From DASVSE01 sp036399715 (GTDB taxonomy: Bacteria > Bacteroidota > Rhodothermia > Rhodothermales > Rubricoccaceae), in contig DASWMO010000097.1 of the NCBI GenBank assembly GCA_036399715.1, forward strand, positions 1 through 29,076: 29,076 nt of DNA. The letters run 5' to 3'. This document shows positions 17,250-25,221 of this stretch, piece by piece. The position numbers and the translations under genes were made by a program. Each line of letters begins with the position of its first letter. Positions within the stretch are counted from its first letter, which is position 1. The notes beneath the pieces are model-generated. The model saw nothing but the letters and a program-made list of their open reading frames with translations. It did not search any database and was not told where the DNA came from.

Positions 17250-17828
17250 ATGCGCGTTCTACTCCTTCTCGCACTCACCGCTGCCACAGCCCACGCCCAG
17301 ACGCCCGACCGTGAAGGATTCGGCCTCGGGGCACGCGTCTACGCCGCGGGCCTCTCCGTCGACTCGGACGGCGAGACGGAGACCGATACCGGCGGCGGCC
17401 TCGACGTGCGTGTGAGCTACGGCTTCAACCGGACCGTCTTGGCGTTCTTCAACCTCGGCGGCGCCCGCCTCCAGCCCGAGGACGATGGCCTCGACTCGTA
17501 CATCCTCGCCACGGCCGACCTCGGCGCGCAGTTCAACATCCTCCCGTCGAACGCGCTCAACCCGTACCTGCGCGTCGCGCTGACGGGCCAGACGGCCTCG
17601 TTCGACATCCCCGGCGAGAGCGAGAACCTCGAAGCGCGCGGCGGCGGCCTCACGGCCGGCGTCGGCCTGCTGTACGCCGCAAACCCGAAGCTGTCGCTCG
17701 ACCTCAGCCTCGACGCGACGGGCGGCCAGTTCTCCGAACTCGCCTTCGACGGCGAGAGCACGGACAACTTCGAGGCCATCGATTCGGGCATCGCCCGGTT
17801 CGGCGTCGGCCTCGTGTTCATGCCCTGA
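17250..17828 (+). CDS. Outer-membrane beta-barrel protein (OmpA/OmpW-like fold)
   Basis: 192 residues with a short signal peptide (MRVLLLLALTAATAHA, cut before QTPD) and alternating-residue beta strands: FGLGARVYAAGLSV, LDVRVSYGFNRTVLAFFNLGG, YILATADLGAQFNI, PYLRVALTGQTASF, GGLTAGVGLLYAANPKLSLDLSLDATGG, ending IARFGVGLVFMP. About eight strands fit a small outer-membrane barrel. No enzymatic motif or OmpA peptidoglycan domain is present. The preceding 121 bases are less GC-rich than the surroundings and contain GTTACAAC and GTACAATC, possible promoter sequence. A strong hairpin follows the stop. Confidence 0.82.
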   Translation: MRVLLLLALTAATAHAQTPDREGFGLGARVYAAGLSVDSDGETETDTGGGLDVRVSYGFNRTVLAFFNLGGARLQPEDDGLDSYILATADLGAQFNILPSNALNPYLRVALTGQTASFDIPGESENLEARGGGLTAGVGLLYAANPKLSLDLSLDATGGQFSELAFDGESTDNFEAIDSGIARFGVGLVFMP

Positions 17829-17850
17829 CAGCCTGCCTGAAACGGGCTCC

Positions 17851-17884
17851 GCGCCCCCGAGACCGCCGGCGTCTCGGGGGGCGC
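17851..17884. terminator. Bidirectional hairpin terminator between convergent genes
   Basis: GCGCCCCCGAGAC (17851-17863) pairs with GTCTCGGGGGGCGC (17871-17884; one extra G) across a 7-base loop. It lies 22 bases after the barrel-protein stop and 18 before the S9 peptidase stop on the other strand, so it can serve both. There is no T tract, as is common at this GC content. Confidence 0.7.
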
Positions 17885-17902
17885 TCGCATCACGCTCGCG
17901 TG

Positions 17903-20032
17903 TCAGGGCGTGAGGAAGCGACTCAGCCAGCCGTACATCTCGCGGTGCCAGAGCAGGCTGTTCTGGGGCCGGTTGATCCAGTGGCCCTCGGCCGGGAACG
18001 ACAGAAAGCGCGCCTCGACGCCGCGGCGGCGGAGAGCGGTGTAGGCCTGGAGGCTCTCCGAGATCGGAACGCGGAAGTCCTGCTCGCCGGCCGTGATGAG
18101 CATCGGCGTGTCCCAGCGGTCCACGAAATCGCTCGGCGAGAAGCGGTCGTAGGACGCCGGACGGGACGCGTCCCACGGGCGGCCGCCGAAGTCGTGCTCG
18201 ACGAAGAAGAGTTCCTCGGTCGTGCCGTACATGCTCTCCAGGTTGAAGACGCCCGCATGGGCGACGATGGTCTTGAAGCGGCCCTCGTGGTGCCCTTCGA
18301 GCCAGTACGCCGAGTATCCGCCGTAGCTCGCCCCGATGGCCGCGAGGCGCGCCGGGTCCACGTACGGCTCGGCCGCGGCGGCGTCGATGGCGCTCAGCAG
18401 GTCGTTCATGGCCTGCCCGCCCCAGTCGCCCGAGATCTGCTCGTTCCAGGCGGTCCCGTGCCCCGGCATGCCGCGGCGGTTCGGCGCGACGACGACATAG
18501 CCCTGCGCGGCGAGCGCGTGGAAATTCCAGCGGTACGAGAAGGACTGCGTCAGCGCGGACTGCGGGCCGCCCTGCATGTACAGGATCGCGGGGTAGCGCT
18601 GCGCAGGATCGAAGCCGGGCGGGCGAATCTCCCAGACGAGCATCGTCTGCCCGTCGGTCGTCGCGACGCGCGGCGCGACGACGCGCGGGAGGGCGAGCCC
18701 GGCGAGGCGCTCGCCGTTGGCGTCCGTCAGGCGCGTCATCGCGTCCGGGCCAGGTGCGTCCGTCTCGACGCGGTAGAGGTCCGTCGGGACGACCATCGAC
18801 TGCCGCTCGGCGACGACGACCGGATTGGCGGCCGTCCCGCCGACCGAGAACGCGCCGACGTTGTGGACGCCTTCGGTGATCTGCCGCGGCGCGCCACCCG
18901 CAGCTGGGAAGGCGAGCATCTGGACCGTCCCGTCCGTCTCGGTCGCCGCGAGGAGCGTGCGCCCATCGGGCGTCCACGCGGGCGCGTTGGCGTTGCGGTC
19001 GAAGCCGGCCGAGAGTTCGGTCTTGGCGCCCGAGGTGAGGTCGAGGACGAAGAGGCGGTTGCGGTCGGCCTCGTAGCCGTCGGTCTCCATCGAGCTCCAC
19101 GCCATGCGGCGGCCGTCGGGCGAGAACGCGGGCTCGATGTCGTAGCCCATCATGCCATCCGTGAGGTTCGTCGTCTGTCCGGTCCGGAGGTCGTGGAGGA
19201 AGACGTCCGAGTTGGTGCTCGTGGCGTAGGCCGTGCCCGCGGTGAGCTTGGCCGTGTAGGCGATACGCTCGCCGTCGGGGTGCCACGCGATCTGCTCGGT
19301 CCCGCCGAACGGCGCGACCGGCGTGTCGACGCGCTGCCCGGGCAGGAGGTCGCGGGCCGCGCCGGCCGTCCCGTCGGGCGCCACGTCGGCGACGAACAGG
19401 TGGCTGTAGGTGCCGTCGCCCCAGGCGTTCCAGTGGCGCATCATGAGGTCGTCGTAGAGGCGCGCCTCGGCGAGCGGCAGGTCGGGGTGACGCTGCGCCA
19501 TCGTCTCGTCGATCTGGACGCGCATCACGAGGGCGACGCGGTGGCCCGTCGGGGCGACCTCGAAGCCGTCGACGCCGCCCTCGACGGCCGTCATCGCGCG
19601 CGCGTCGCTGCCGTCAGCGTCCATCGTCCAGACCTGCGCCGAGCCGCCTGCCGTGGACAGGTACGCGAGGCGGCCGTCGGCGAGCCACTGCGGGTCCGAG
19701 TTGCGGCCCTCGGTCGTGAGCTGAACCGCCGTGCCGCCGGCCGTCGGGACGCGCCAGAGCTGCGTCGCCGAGCGGTTGGCGGCCATGTCCGGGACGGTGA
19801 CCGTGTAGACAACCGTCCGGCCGTCGGGCGAGACGGCGGGACCGGCGACGCGGTGGAGCTGCCACAGCAGATCCGGCGTCATCACGGCCGGCCGGGTCGC
19901 GGCGTCACCGCCGACGGGGGCGGGCGCGGGCGGCGGGGCCGGCGGGGCGGACTGTGCCGCAGCCGGGCGCGCCGCCATCGTAGAGGCGGCGAGGGCGAGA
20001 ACCGCGAACCGGGTAAACAGAGTGCAACGCAT
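17903..20032 (-). CDS. Secreted S9 prolyl-oligopeptidase-type serine peptidase with TolB-like propeller
   Basis: 709 residues. A signal peptide (residues about 1-26, ending ARPAAAQ) is followed by a Pro/Ala-rich stretch, then WD40/TolB-like propeller repeats (SPDGRTVVYTV, QWLADGRLAYLS, AWHPDGERIAYTA, AFSPDGRRMAWSS, AWTPDGRTLLAAT), and a C-terminal alpha/beta-hydrolase domain. The catalytic triad is Ser569 (GASYGGYS), Asp652 (GEQDFRVP) and His684 (PAEGHW). Such acylaminoacyl/oligopeptidases trim short exported or imported peptides in the periplasm. The start follows the M1 peptidase stop by 20 bases, so the two form an operon and may act in sequence on peptides. Confidence 0.94.
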   Translation of the reverse strand: MRCTLFTRFAVLALAASTMAARPAAAQSAPPAPPPAPAPVGGDAATRPAVMTPDLLWQLHRVAGPAVSPDGRTVVYTVTVPDMAANRSATQLWRVPTAGGTAVQLTTEGRNSDPQWLADGRLAYLSTAGGSAQVWTMDADGSDARAMTAVEGGVDGFEVAPTGHRVALVMRVQIDETMAQRHPDLPLAEARLYDDLMMRHWNAWGDGTYSHLFVADVAPDGTAGAARDLLPGQRVDTPVAPFGGTEQIAWHPDGERIAYTAKLTAGTAYATSTNSDVFLHDLRTGQTTNLTDGMMGYDIEPAFSPDGRRMAWSSMETDGYEADRNRLFVLDLTSGAKTELSAGFDRNANAPAWTPDGRTLLAATETDGTVQMLAFPAAGGAPRQITEGVHNVGAFSVGGTAANPVVVAERQSMVVPTDLYRVETDAPGPDAMTRLTDANGERLAGLALPRVVAPRVATTDGQTMLVWEIRPPGFDPAQRYPAILYMQGGPQSALTQSFSYRWNFHALAAQGYVVVAPNRRGMPGHGTAWNEQISGDWGGQAMNDLLSAIDAAAAEPYVDPARLAAIGASYGGYSAYWLEGHHEGRFKTIVAHAGVFNLESMYGTTEELFFVEHDFGGRPWDASRPASYDRFSPSDFVDRWDTPMLITAGEQDFRVPISESLQAYTALRRRGVEARFLSFPAEGHWINRPQNSLLWHREMYGWLSRFLTP

Positions 20033-20052
20033 CGGGAGGAGGAAGTCGGCCG

Positions 20053-21681
20053 CTACTCGGCGGCCAGATGGAGGTCCGCGAGCGCGTCGACGTCGGGGTC
20101 GAGCGCGACGGCGGTTGCGGCGAAGGGGAAGCGGATGAGCGTCTCGTTGCCGGCCACGTCGGCCGTGACGCGGGCCATACGGCCGTCGGCGGCCGTCGCC
20201 TCGACCGTGAGCGGGAACGCGTACGGGACGCCGGCCTGGCGAAGCGTCACGACGGTTTCGGCGCCCGAGGCGCGCCACGTCGCGTCGATGCGCGGGAGGC
20301 CGGGGCGGCGCGTCCACGTCTGGAAGAAGCCCCCGAGGCGCTCGCCGGACGTTTCTTCGAGAGCGGCCTGGAGGTCGGCCGTAACGGCGTTGCCGTCGGC
20401 GTGGAGGGCGAGGTAGAGGCGGAGGCCCGCGAAGAAGGCATCGTCACCGACGCGGCGGCGCAGCAGGTGGAGCGTCCACGACCCGCGCTGGTACGAGTAC
20501 GCGTTGAGCAGCTCCATCGGGTCGGCGAACGTCGTGTCGACGAGCATCCGCTGGGGGTTGGTGGCCGCGAAGGCGACGATGCGCGTGCGGTCGCGGGCCA
20601 GGCCCGCCCGGAGCGCCGCGGCGCCGCGCGTGCGCTCGGCGTAGACGTGTGTGAGGTACGTCGCGAAGCCCTCGCTCAGCCAGAGGTGCGGCCAGTCCGC
20701 CTCGGAGACGAGGTCCCCGAACCACTGGTGGGCGACCTCGTGAACGACCGTCGCGGCGTTGGCGCCGGTCCCCGTCACGGCGCCCTCGTCGTAGAAGATG
20801 GCCCCGGCGTTTTCCATGCCGCCGAAGCGCGTCGTGGACTCGACGTTGGCCAGCTTGGCGTACGGGAACGGCCCGAGCAGGTCTGCGAGGACGACGAGCG
20901 CCGAGTCGGCGCGGGCGAAGTCGGCGAAGCCGGCCGCACGGTCGTCGGGGTAGGCCCACGTCTGGACATCGACGGGCACGCCGGCGGCGACCACGGGCCG
21001 CCGGTGGTCAACGGCGAACCGGGCGACGCCGATCACGGCGATCTTGGTCGCGATGGGCCGGTCGCCCTCCCAGCGCGTGACCCGCGTGCCGTCGGGGCCG
21101 TCGGTCTCTTCGGCGAGGCGCCCGTTGGCGACGACCTGGTAGGCCGCCGGCGCCGTCACGGCCCAGTCGACGAGCGCCTTGTCGGACGGGTGGTCCACGA
21201 CGGGCAGCCAGTTGCGGGCGCGGTTCGGCCAGTGGTCCCCGAAGAAGGTCCGCTCACCGTGGCGGTTGACGCCGATCACGAGGCCGTCGGCCGGGACGCC
21301 CGCGTAGGTGACGACGGCCGTGTGCTCCGCCCCGCGGACGGTCGGCCCGAGGCGGACCGTGAGGCGGTCCGCCGTGTGCGTGAACCGGGCCGGCGCGCCG
21401 TCCAGCGTCACGCCCGAGACGGCCATCCCGGTCGTGTCGGGGCGGGCCGAGACGAGGTCGAGCGGAAGAACCGTCGTCGTGTCCGACGCGACGCGGAAGA
21501 CGATGAGTGCCTCGGCTCGGACGGCGTCTGTAGCGTCCGAGAGCGTCACGTCGAAGGCGTAGCGCTGCACGTCGACGCCCGGCGCGTAGGTCTGCCCGGC
21601 GGGGAGCGGCTGCGCCGCGGCGACGCCCGAGGAGGCGCTCGGGGAAACGGCGAGGGCGACGATCATCGCGAGGCGGCGCAT
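20053..21681 (-). CDS. Secreted M1-family zinc aminopeptidase
   Basis: 542 residues with a signal peptide (about 1-23, ending GVAAAQ). An N-terminal beta domain precedes the exopeptidase motif GGMENAG and the gluzincin zinc site HEVAH at 314-318 with the third ligand Glu337 (LWLSEGFATY), exactly 18 residues on. The catalytic tyrosine is probably within the NAYSYQRGSW segment. It is shorter than full aminopeptidase N (about 870 residues), lacking the large helical C-terminal domain. This compact form is common among Bacteroidota peptidases. The start MRRLAMIV at 21681 is preferred over an in-frame ATG 28 codons upstream, which would displace the signal peptide. Divergent from the CxxC protein gene. 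Confidence 0.93.
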   Translation of the reverse strand: MRRLAMIVALAVSPSASSGVAAAQPLPAGQTYAPGVDVQRYAFDVTLSDATDAVRAEALIVFRVASDTTTVLPLDLVSARPDTTGMAVSGVTLDGAPARFTHTADRLTVRLGPTVRGAEHTAVVTYAGVPADGLVIGVNRHGERTFFGDHWPNRARNWLPVVDHPSDKALVDWAVTAPAAYQVVANGRLAEETDGPDGTRVTRWEGDRPIATKIAVIGVARFAVDHRRPVVAAGVPVDVQTWAYPDDRAAGFADFARADSALVVLADLLGPFPYAKLANVESTTRFGGMENAGAIFYDEGAVTGTGANAATVVHEVAHQWFGDLVSEADWPHLWLSEGFATYLTHVYAERTRGAAALRAGLARDRTRIVAFAATNPQRMLVDTTFADPMELLNAYSYQRGSWTLHLLRRRVGDDAFFAGLRLYLALHADGNAVTADLQAALEETSGERLGGFFQTWTRRPGLPRIDATWRASGAETVVTLRQAGVPYAFPLTVEATAADGRMARVTADVAGNETLIRFPFAATAVALDPDVDALADLHLAAE

Positions 21682-21704
21682 ACGGTCGGGAGGCGGGTGC
21701 GGGG

Positions 21705-21739
21705 CGAGGATACCGAACGCGGCGACGGGGCGATCTTGC
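21705..21739. promoter_or_regulatory. Divergent promoter region between the M1 peptidase and the CxxC protein genes
   Basis: The 83-base gap contains TATCCTCG on the minus strand (21705-21712), 23 bases before the M1 start, and GATCTTGC on the plus strand (21732-21739), 25 bases before the CxxC gene. Both resemble the TAnnTT(C/G)(G/C) elements at other starts, at a similar distance. Assignment is by pattern and spacing only. Confidence 0.3.
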
Positions 21740-21764
21740 GTCTGCCGGGACGCCCGGCTACGCA

Positions 21765-22136
21765 ATGCTCCACGTCCGCCGCTCTGCTGCCTGGCTTCTG
21801 CTGGCCGCCGCCGTCTTCGGCGGGACGGTCGCGCCGGCGGTACACCGCGTCGCCCACGGGCTGGAGCGCGCGGCGACGCTCGCCGCGCACGCCGCCGACG
21901 GGCACCACATCGTGGGCGAGACGGGCACGCACGTCCGCGAAGCGTGCGCCCGGCGCGTCCAGGACGACCTTGCGTGCACGCTCTGCGGCGGCCTCTCGGC
22001 GTGGGTCGCGAGCCGCACGGACGGGCTCACCGCCGCGACGAGCGAGACGCGCCCACGCGTGGACGTCAAGGCGAGAGGACACAGCCGCACGCCGGGCGCG
22101 GCATCGGTTCGAGGGCCACCGGAAGGCGTCGCCTGA
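21765..22136 (+). CDS. Small exported His/Cys protein upstream of a TonB receptor
   Basis: 123-residue protein with a signal-like N-terminus (WLLLAAAVFGGTVAP). The mature part has many histidines (HRVAHG, AAHAADGHH) and three cysteines, two as CTLC near residues 73-76 (DLACTLCGGL). The pattern of a short exported protein with a late CxxC and upstream His, next to a TonB-dependent receptor, resembles DUF2946-like proteins associated with metal uptake, but I cannot make a firm family call. The C-terminal 40 residues are low in structure. The receptor starts 102 bases downstream on the same strand, and the gap contains a small hairpin (GCCAGC at 22145, GCTGGC at 22160). Confidence 0.6.
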   Translation: MLHVRRSAAWLLLAAAVFGGTVAPAVHRVAHGLERAATLAAHAADGHHIVGETGTHVREACARRVQDDLACTLCGGLSAWVASRTDGLTAATSETRPRVDVKARGHSRTPGAASVRGPPEGVA

Positions 22137-22238
22137 CGCTCTGAGCCAGCTCCGATCGGGCTGGCCTTCCCGTCGCGGCCCGTCTCGGCCGTGCCTCTTC
22201 CGACTGGCGGCCCCGTTGCCGCCCCGACGCCTCGTTCC

Positions 22239-24482
22239 ATGCGCTCTTCTACCGGACGCCGCGCGGCCCTCGCCGCCGGACTCCTCCTGCTGATTCCCGC
22301 GGTCCACGCACAATCCCTCGCTGGCCGCATCACTGACGCACAGACCGGTGAGCCGCTCGTCGGCGCGACCGTGCTCGTGCCCGCCCTCTCCGCCGGGACG
22401 ACGACCGACGCGGACGGTCACTACACGCTCGCGCTCGGCCGTGCGGGGTCGGTCCGCGTCGTGACGCGCTACGTCGGCTACACGTCCGACACGCGGTCCA
22501 TCGCAGTCGCGGTCGGCCCGCCGACCGCCTTCGATGTCGCCCTCACCGAGTCGGCCGTCGAGTCGCCGGGGGCCGTCGTGACGGCCCGCGCGACCGAAGC
22601 CGATGTCCTCTCGACGCCACAATCCGTCGCCGTCGTCGACGCGCGCATTCTGGCCCGCTCGGGCGGCGGGACGCCGTTCGACGCCCTGAACGAGGTCGCC
22701 GGCGTGCGCCTGCTCCGGACCGGCCCCGCGGTCGCCAAACCTGTCATCCGCGGGTTGACGTCGCAGCGCGTGCTCGTCGTCCGCGATGGCGTGCGGCAGG
22801 AAGGGCAGGGCTGGGGCGACGAGCACGGCCCCGAAATCGGCGAGGCCGACATCGACCGCATCGAGGTTGTCCGCGGCCCGTCGAGCCTGCTCTATGGCTC
22901 CGACGCGCTCGGCGGTGTCGTGCAGACAGTCCAGCGGGACCTGTTCGCGGACGCACGCTCGGGCGAGTTGCGCGCGAGCGGCACGACGGTCACGCAGCAG
23001 ACCGACGCGAGCTTGCGCCTCGGCGGGACGACCGGACGGCTCGGGCTCGAAGCGCGCGTCGGCGGGCTCCGTGCAGGTCTCGTCCGCACGCCCGACGGGC
23101 TCATCGCCAACACGGCGCAGGACGGCACGACGGCATCGGGACGCGTCGGACTGCGGCTCGGGGCGCGCGGTCGCGTCGAGGCCGAGGGCGGCGTGTTCCG
23201 GCAGCAGCTCGGCCTGTTCGAGCCGGATGCACCCGCCGAGGACGGCACCCCGGGCCGGTTCGCCATCGGCGGGCCGTACCAGCGCGTCGCCCACGACCGC
23301 GGGGTCGTCCGCATGGACGTGCCCGGCCGCGGGTTCGCGCAGCGCGTCGAGGCCGTCGCGGCGCTCCAGCAGAACCGGCGCCGCGAGTTCGAGGACGGAG
23401 ATGACGCGAGCCTGTTTCTGCGTCTCACGACGGCTACGGCCGATGTGCGGGTCCACCATCGGCCCGTCGGGCGCGTCTTCGGGACGCTCGGCGCGAGCGG
23501 CCTCCGCCAGCGCAACGAGACGCTCGCCGAGGAGACGCTCATCCCCGGCGGGACGACCCTCAACGGGGCCGTCTTCGCCGCCGAGCAGCTCGTCCTGCCG
23601 ACGCTCACGCTCGACGCTGGCCTGCGCTTCGACGCGCGCCGCCTCACGGCCGACGCGACGCCGGATCTCGGCGTCGCCGCGCAGGCGCGGACCTACACGG
23701 CGCTCACGGGCGCCCTCGGCGCCGCGTGGCAGCCGCGGACCGACGTCTCGCTCGCGGCCAACCTCGGGCGGGCCTTCCGCGCGCCGGTCCTTCAGGAGCT
23801 CTTCGGCAACGGCGTCCACGAGGGTACGCTGCGCTTCGAGCGTGGCACTGCCGGCCTGCAGCCCGAGCGCAGCCTCTCGCTCGACGTCGTCGGCCGGTAC
23901 CTCTCGCCGCACGTCTACGCCGAGTTGAGTGCCTTCGCGACATGCGTCTCGGACTACATCACGCCGCGCGGGACGGGCGAGACGGACCCGGAGAGCGGCT
24001 TCCAGATCTACGACTTCATGCAGACGTCGGCCACGCTCACGGGCGGCGAGGCGCGCCTCGACGTGCATCCGCACGCGCTCCACGGCCTCGGGCTGCACCT
24101 CGCGGGCGACGTCACGCGCGGCCGCGACACGCGCCTCGCCGAGCCGCTGCCGTTCGTCCCGCCGGCGCGTCTTCGCGTCGCCGCCGAGTTCCAGACGGAC
24201 CGCTTCGGGCCCGCCCAAGACGTTGAGGCGCGCTTCGGACCGACGCTGGTCGCTGCCCAGCGACGCCCGGACGTTCCCGGCGAGGTTCCGACGGACGGCT
24301 ACGTGACGTGGGACGGCTCGCTCGCCGCGTCGTTCACGGCCGGCACGGTGACGCTCGCGCCGGTCGTCTCGGTTGAGAACCTCCTCGACGCGCGCTTTGT
24401 GGACCCACTGAGCCGATACCGGTCGTTCGGCGTGCTCGCGCCCGGGCGGAGCGCGCGCATCGCCGTTCGGGCGAGCTTCTAG
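22239..24482 (+). CDS. TonB-dependent outer-membrane receptor
   Basis: 747 residues. Signal peptide (about 1-25, ending VHAQS), a carboxypeptidase-regulatory-like domain (about 26-105, GRITDAQTGEPLVGATVLV), then a plug domain (about 110-235 with TPFDALNEVAGVRL, KPVIRGLTSQRVLVV and VVRGPSSLLYGSDALGGVV), and a 22-strand-type barrel ending in aromatic Phe (RIAVRASF). The WGDEHGPEI segment preceding the plug end is common in receptors of the metal/haem class, and with the neighbouring His/Cys protein suggests a metal ligand; this is inference. The start at 22239 is chosen because it begins the signal peptide; an ATG-less 16-codon upstream extension is unlikely. The frame is complete. Confidence 0.93.
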   Translation: MRSSTGRRAALAAGLLLLIPAVHAQSLAGRITDAQTGEPLVGATVLVPALSAGTTTDADGHYTLALGRAGSVRVVTRYVGYTSDTRSIAVAVGPPTAFDVALTESAVESPGAVVTARATEADVLSTPQSVAVVDARILARSGGGTPFDALNEVAGVRLLRTGPAVAKPVIRGLTSQRVLVVRDGVRQEGQGWGDEHGPEIGEADIDRIEVVRGPSSLLYGSDALGGVVQTVQRDLFADARSGELRASGTTVTQQTDASLRLGGTTGRLGLEARVGGLRAGLVRTPDGLIANTAQDGTTASGRVGLRLGARGRVEAEGGVFRQQLGLFEPDAPAEDGTPGRFAIGGPYQRVAHDRGVVRMDVPGRGFAQRVEAVAALQQNRRREFEDGDDASLFLRLTTATADVRVHHRPVGRVFGTLGASGLRQRNETLAEETLIPGGTTLNGAVFAAEQLVLPTLTLDAGLRFDARRLTADATPDLGVAAQARTYTALTGALGAAWQPRTDVSLAANLGRAFRAPVLQELFGNGVHEGTLRFERGTAGLQPERSLSLDVVGRYLSPHVYAELSAFATCVSDYITPRGTGETDPESGFQIYDFMQTSATLTGGEARLDVHPHALHGLGLHLAGDVTRGRDTRLAEPLPFVPPARLRVAAEFQTDRFGPAQDVEARFGPTLVAAQRRPDVPGEVPTDGYVTWDGSLAASFTAGTVTLAPVVSVENLLDARFVDPLSRYRSFGVLAPGRSARIAVRASF

Positions 24483-24524
24483 CTTTTCACGCGCCCTTGA
24501 GAGTCGGGGCCGGGGCCGGGGCCG

Positions 24525-24532
24525 TATGTTCG
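24525..24532 (+). promoter_or_regulatory. Candidate promoter element (TATGTTCG) for tRNA-Lys
   Basis: TATGTTCG lies 43 bases before the mature tRNA 5' end, after three GGGGCC units (24506-24523). It matches the TAnnTT(C/G)(G/C) form. The distance is plausible for a short pre-tRNA leader. Confidence 0.4.
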
Positions 24533-24575
24533 GACCCGCCCCGCACGCCGCCTTCCCGCGGCGCCCGTGGCCGCC

Positions 24576-24648
<73 letters not shown>

Positions 24649-24659
24649 CCTTGAAAACT

Positions 24660-24692
24660 GCCCCGAATCAGCCTTCTTGGCCGGTTCGGGGC
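24660..24692 (+). terminator. Intrinsic terminator of tRNA-Lys
   Basis: GCCCCGAA (24660-24667) pairs with TTCGGGGC (24685-24692), followed by GGTCTCATTTTC. It stands 11 bases after the tRNA, so the accessory segment was inserted beyond this terminator rather than inside the tRNA gene. Confidence 0.75.
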
Positions 24693-25221
24693 GGTCTCAT
24701 TTTCAGCCGCCTTGCAACGGTCTGCAAGGAAATGCAGGGGGTGGAGGTAAGATGGACGTAACCGTCGTAAGCCAATAGCTCGTAGCGCAGATGAACACCC
24801 CCATCTGAGCCCCCAACGGTACCTGGCAAGGGTCTAAGCCGTCACGGCCGCCCTACTCCGCATGACTGGCTAAGGTCAACGTCTATTATATCCAAGAGCC
24901 TAACACCCTGCTCGCCTATGAGCAGCCATGTGGTTCGTACAGAAGCCAGTAGCACGAGCTAAGTGGAGCTCGTCAGTGACCTTCGTGGCCAGATACTCGA
25001 TGGTACCAGCACGAGGGATCAAGTCGCCGGTGGCCTGCGATAGAGCTCGTTCGAGGAATAGAGCGCTGTGGCTTCCCAAGACGCTATCCTGTCATCCAGA
25101 CGCTCCCGACGTAGATCCCTCGGTGCCCTGATCCCCTAAGCTGGACGGGCCCAAGCACCATCACGTCTGCTTAACCGTCTCGCGCCGCTTCGCCTCAACA
25201 ATCTCTTTCACGGACTCCAGA
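24693..25221. other. Non-coding left border of the accessory island
   Basis: 529 bases of intermediate base composition with no convincing gene. There is a short inverted repeat CTTGCA/TGCAAG (24710-24727) and a small one CAGATG/CATCTG near 24790-24808. On the minus strand a 64-codon stop-free stretch (25091-24900) reads gene-like (ERALSQATGDLIPRAGTIEYLATKVTDELHLAR) but lacks a good start and is preceded by a stop, so it may be a decayed remnant. No integrase, transposase or direct repeat of the tRNA end was seen. Confidence 0.5.

Noticed and set aside
21663..24218. Minus-strand open frame of about 850 codons opposite the TonB receptor
   Set aside because: Shadow frame; the plus strand has signal peptide, plug and barrel in order.
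24928..25131. 67-codon plus-strand frame in the island border
   Set aside because: No domain, no start signal, and composition typical of chance frames; the minus strand looks slightly more gene-like but is also broken.
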